6,218 bases of DNA. Origin: Pseudomonadota bacterium. Its GTDB lineage: Bacteria > Pseudomonadota > Alphaproteobacteria > Parvibaculales > Parvibaculaceae. Position 1 is the stretch's first letter. The number at the start of each line of letters is the position of its first letter. Positions 4,455-6,218 of this stretch are shown here, piece by piece. The stretch spans positions 1 to 6,218 of the forward strand of contig JAJXZC010000368.1 in the NCBI GenBank assembly GCA_021780275.1, in the 5' to 3' direction. Below the pieces are notes generated by a model, which made no database searches, had not been told where the DNA came from, and worked only from the letters and a program-made list of their open reading frames with translations. The position numbers were made by a program, and so were the translations under genes.

Positions 4455-5980
4455 GATTGCCCCTGCATCTCCGCTTTGGGCGAACGTGCAATCCATGCTC
4501 TGAGAATTGCGCTTTTCGGCAGTCGGGAGGGAACAAATTTCGACAGGGACTGGAGAAGCCATGGCCCATGCTCTCCCAGCGTCTCCATAGGGATGAGCAG
4601 GATGAACGTGAGCCAGGAGAGGGTGACTATGGCGCAGGTAATAACGAAAGTGGCGAGCCATGGTACGCCCAGAGCTACCAGAGTGGCATGCCCAATCAGG
4701 CCCAGCAGCACGGGGCCGACCGAAATGGGCGCGACGCCCAGCAGTGCGCGGAACAGCGGCTTCCATCCACCTTTGGTATCCCAGAGAACCAGTATGATGC
4801 CTGCGAGATAATGCAGGAACTGCGCGGCGCTCATGCCGACGGCGACGCCCCTGACACCGAATTGCGCGCCTGCCAGAATACCGGCCGATACGATAATGGC
4901 ATGCTCTATTTGCAGCAGGAGGAGCCAGGAGGCTCTGCCGCGCGCTTTGAGCATCGTCGCGCAGAGGCGATTTGCGGTTCGGAAGAAGAAGCCCGCCGAG
5001 AGAAGTTGCATAAGAACAGCCGCTTCATCCCAGCCCGGGCCGAGCAGGATGTAAATGAGCTCGCTGGACAGGATGGCGCTCGCTGCGGCCATGGGCGCGA
5101 CGAACACAAAATAGACGCTCATGCCCCGCGCGAAAACTGCCTTTACTCGCCGAGTGTCGTGCTGAATGGAGGCCATCATTGGAAAGAGGACGGTTTCTAT
5201 CGCGCCGCCCAGTGAATTGATGGGGCGTGACGTTGCGCCTTGCGCGCGCACATAGAAACCAAGTGCGGTGGGGCCGAAAAGTCGGGCGACCACAGCCTGA
5301 TCGATCGAAACGATGATCTGCCGTATCATCTTGGAGGCGCTGAGGTTCAGACCGAAGCCGAGCAGCTCGCGAGCGATTTGCCGGTCGAATCCGAGGCGCG
5401 GCGATGGCGGGCTTTGCCAGATATTGAGAAGGCCCAGCGCCAGTGCTCTGGCCACTTCCGCATAGATCAGCGACCAATAGCCGAAGCCCAGCAGCGCGAG
5501 CCCTATGCCGACGGTCACATAGCCGAAGAAGTAAGAGGCCACCTGCATCGCTGCGATCTTGTAGAACGCAAGCTGCCGAAAAAGCATTGCTTCCGAAACC
5601 GAAGTTGCAGTGCGCAGGAGCACCACGAGCGACAGCATCTTGATGGCGCCGACGCTCTGGGGGGTGGAAAGCAGGTCGGCGATGAGGCCGGAGGAGAGAT
5701 AGAGGAGGCCGCTGAGAAGCACCGCCACGATGAGCGCGAGGCTCTGGCCCGTCTCGATGTGTCGCGGCTCCAGCTTGTTGTGCTGGATCAGGGCGGGAGC
5801 GATGCCGAGCGCGCCTTCGAGATCTACGACCGACAGGACGAACATGGCGGCGGCGACGACGCCGAAATCGGCGGGCGTGAGATGGCGGGCCAGAACACCG
5901 ATGACGACGAGGCGCAGGAGCGTCTGCACCGTCGAGCCGAGAAGGATGTGCGAAATGCCGCGCGCGGCGCGGGTTGTCAT
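4451..5980 (-). CDS. Wzx/WzxC-like polysaccharide flippase, PST family of the MVF superfamily (509 aa)
   Basis: This inner-membrane protein should carry lipid-linked glycan units from the cytoplasmic to the periplasmic face. It is almost wholly hydrophobic, with about 12-14 membrane segments (roughly 12-31, 41-62, 80-102, 113-130, 145-168, 170-188, 205-225, 286-312, 320-335, 353-372, 376-400, 412-438 and 441-465) and a polar C-terminal tail. Family blocks are visible: ARHLTPADFGVVA (31-43), LFRQLAFYKIA (133-143), GYWSLIYAE (167-175), FGPTALGFYVRAQ (235-247) and the LFP...Q.D.R region (265-278). Length is normal for the family. The chosen start is ATG 5980, which overlaps the upstream stop as ATGA. 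An in-frame TTG at 5986 is also possible because GAGGG lies 7 nt before it, against 13 nt before the ATG. The 3' end overlaps the FrhB-family start in the same way. The transported glycan is unknown. Confidence 0.92.
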   Translation of the reverse strand: MTTRAARGISHILLGSTVQTLLRLVVIGVLARHLTPADFGVVAAAMFVLSVVDLEGALGIAPALIQHNKLEPRHIETGQSLALIVAVLLSGLLYLSSGLIADLLSTPQSVGAIKMLSLVVLLRTATSVSEAMLFRQLAFYKIAAMQVASYFFGYVTVGIGLALLGFGYWSLIYAEVARALALGLLNIWQSPPSPRLGFDRQIARELLGFGLNLSASKMIRQIIVSIDQAVVARLFGPTALGFYVRAQGATSRPINSLGGAIETVLFPMMASIQHDTRRVKAVFARGMSVYFVFVAPMAAASAILSSELIYILLGPGWDEAAVLMQLLSAGFFFRTANRLCATMLKARGRASWLLLLQIEHAIIVSAGILAGAQFGVRGVAVGMSAAQFLHYLAGIILVLWDTKGGWKPLFRALLGVAPISVGPVLLGLIGHATLVALGVPWLATFVITCAIVTLSWLTFILLIPMETLGEHGPWLLQSLSKFVPSRLPKSAILRAWIARSPKAEMQGQS

Positions 5981-6218
5981 CGACAAGGCAGTGCCCTCTT
6001 TTTGTCCGCGGCCTTGATGATTTGCGCCAGCTCGGGATTCCAGTGGTCGAATTCCGCGGGGCTCGCGAGCGCAATCGCTATGGCGCAGAGAAGGCCATAG
6101 TTCTTGAGGCAGGCGGGCTTCAGGGCGATGGCGCGCATCGTCAGTTCCAGCGCCTTTCGCCGGCTGCGCATGACGATGCAGCGTTTTATGTTGCGGTGAA
6201 GCTCGCGCAGCATTTGCA
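5977..6218 (-). CDS. C-terminal end of a probable glycosyltransferase (partial)
   Basis: The open frame enters from the right edge and ends at TGA (5979-5977), so only about 80 residues are visible and the start is outside. The fragment is mostly helical: an Arg-rich helix (KRCIVMRSRRKALELTMRAI) followed by an ALKP-type turn and a second hydrophobic helix. That TPR-like helical ending is common at the C-terminus of GT2-type glycosyltransferases from alphaproteobacterial exopolysaccharide loci, and the operon context (flippase next, with a 4-bp ATGA overlap) agrees. No catalytic motif is within the window, so the enzyme class is inference; another helical protein of the locus is possible. Confidence 0.5.
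   Translation of the reverse strand, partial: QMLRELHRNIKRCIVMRSRRKALELTMRAIALKPACLKNYGLLCAIAIALASPAEFDHWNPELAQIIKAADKKRALPCR

Noticed and set aside
4455..4766. Upstream in-frame extension of the FrhB-family protein by 104 residues
   Set aside because: It overlaps the flippase coding region, lacks any family similarity, and the ATG at 4454 forms an ATGA overlap directly before the Fe-S domain.
5025..6074. Minus-strand open frame of 349 codons overlapping the flippase in another frame
   Set aside because: Arg/Ala/Pro/His-rich composition without domains; the flippase frame has clear family blocks and membrane segments.
5240..6100. Plus-strand open frame of 286 codons opposite the flippase
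   Set aside because: Its protein is an odd Glu/Arg/His/Gln-rich mix, typical of the complement of a hydrophobic membrane-protein gene in GC-rich DNA.

Overview
The window looks like the chromosome of a GC-rich alphaproteobacterium. The evidence is the strong G/C bias at third codon positions, the alphaproteobacterial look of the 68-aa cold-shock protein, and the company of an EthA-type monooxygenase with a TetR regulator. A Parvibaculum/Rhizobiales-like host is my inference; no taxonomic marker gene is present.

Left half, plus strand. The window opens inside an EthA-type flavin monooxygenase (Baeyer-Villiger class); only its C-terminal ~255 residues are present (2-769). A 249-bp gap follows with a long perfect inverted repeat (801-853) and two smaller hairpins. 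A CspA-family cold-shock gene (1019-1225) comes next, followed by an imperfect 3'-UTR hairpin and a clear intrinsic terminator (1287-1322). A TetR-family regulator (1416-2048) follows. A palindromic operator candidate sits inside its promoter candidate, and it may be read from a leaderless transcript.

Right half, minus strand. This is part of a surface-polysaccharide locus, read from right to left. It holds the C-terminus of a probable glycosyltransferase (5977-6218), a Wzx/WzxC-like flippase (4451-5980), an FrhB/FdhB-family iron-sulfur flavoprotein (3009-4454) and, after a 180-bp gap, a small GT-A-fold glycosyltransferase-like protein (2052-2828). The first three genes are joined by two ATGA stop/start overlaps and so form a tightly coupled operon. 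The last gene has its own good ribosome-binding site, a candidate promoter and a 13-bp palindrome in its leader, so it may be a separate unit. It converges on tetR with only 3 bp between the stop codons.

A plausible joint role of the minus-strand genes is to build a glycan repeat on a lipid carrier (glycosyltransferases), modify it (FrhB-family protein) and flip it across the inner membrane (flippase). No CRISPR array, tRNA, rRNA, insertion sequence or phage gene was seen. The least understood items are the FrhB-family protein with its altered Fe-S motif, the phage-like glycosyltransferase, and the palindromes around csp and tetR.
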